Of a DNA stretch of 6,070 nt, positions 5,950-6,070 are shown in pieces. The notes beneath the pieces were generated by a model, which did no database searches, was not told the DNA's origin, and worked only from the letters and a program-made list of their open reading frames with translations. Each line of letters opens with the position of its first letter. Positions within the stretch are counted from its first letter, which is position 1. The stretch is from JAAYCO01 sp964632015 (GTDB lineage Bacteria; Planctomycetota; Phycisphaerae; SM23-33), in the NCBI GenBank assembly GCA_964632015.1, contig CAZWAT010000169.1, forward strand, positions 1 to 6,070, in the 5' to 3' direction. The position numbers were made by a program, and so were the translations under genes.

Positions 5950-6070
5950 AAATTTCAACGGTAAATAAAGGCATATCCACACATCGATGGCATGCCGTGT
6001 TACGCCATGAGGGACGCATAGGGACAGGAGCCCCAGCCGCGAAATGCGGCACGACCGGGATGGTTGGCGT
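5950..6070. other. GC-rich, dyad-rich segment with no recognisable gene; possible extragenic repeat, cut by window edge
   Basis: Several short symmetries crowd this stretch. GCCGC/GCGGC forms a 5-bp hairpin with a GAAAT loop (6036-6050). GGCATGCC (5989-5996) is palindromic. ATGGC (5987-5991) pairs with GCCAT (6004-6008). ACGCCA (6002-6007) is inverted as TGGCGT at the window end (6065-6070). AGGGAC occurs at 6010-6015 and 6020-6025. Base composition shifts sharply from the AT-rich pnp leader. A dispersed palindromic element would look like this, but one copy cannot show that it is repeated. No ribosomal protein S15 sequence is seen. Confidence 0.3.

Noticed and set aside
5948..6070. Minus-strand frame open for 40 codons to the window edge, ending in TGA at 5950-5948; considered as the end of an upstream gene such as rpsO
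   Set aside because: The residues do not resemble S15 or any family I know, the stretch is full of short dyads, and 40 open codons can arise by chance.

Overview
The window holds five complete genes and one truncated gene. The organism is probably a free-living Gram-negative-type bacterium. A Planctomycetota or other PVC-group source is my best guess: it fits a secreted PhoPQ-activated-protein homologue, a LarA homologue and the style of the PNPase, but no rRNA or other decisive marker is present. DNA is moderately GC-rich, except for an AT-rich purine/pyrimidine tract in front of pnp.

Layout, left to right. Positions 1-1054 (minus) carry the first 351 residues of a secreted alpha/beta-hydrolase of the PhoPQ-activated pathogenicity-related (PqaA) family, whose C-terminus lies off the left edge. 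A 143-nt divergent promoter region (1055-1197) contains a perfect dyad and three GATCG copies at exact 13-bp spacing. A small FmdB-type zinc-ribbon gene (1198-1365, plus) points the other way and converges, with an 11-nt gap, on a minus-strand block. In its own transcription order that block is pnp (5893-3797), a cold-shock-domain gene (3631-3398), a membrane-anchored histidine kinase (3332-2526) and a LarA-like nickel-pincer racemase homologue (2522-1377). The kinase stop and the larA-like start are separated by 3 nt. The last 177 nt (5894-6070) are the purine-rich pnp leader followed by a GC-rich, dyad-rich segment with no recognisable gene; rpsO is not there.

How the genes fit together. 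PNPase and a cold-shock RNA chaperone lie side by side, a plausible RNA-metabolism pair, because in E. coli PNPase clears csp mRNAs after cold shock. The kinase and LarA homologue look translationally coupled, but no response regulator and no larB, larC or larE cofactor genes are in view. I see no mobile element, CRISPR array, tRNA or rRNA, and no clear evidence of a wholly new system. The parts most worth a second look are the kinase-larA coupling, the 13-bp phased operator-like array and the structured pnp-csp intergenic region.
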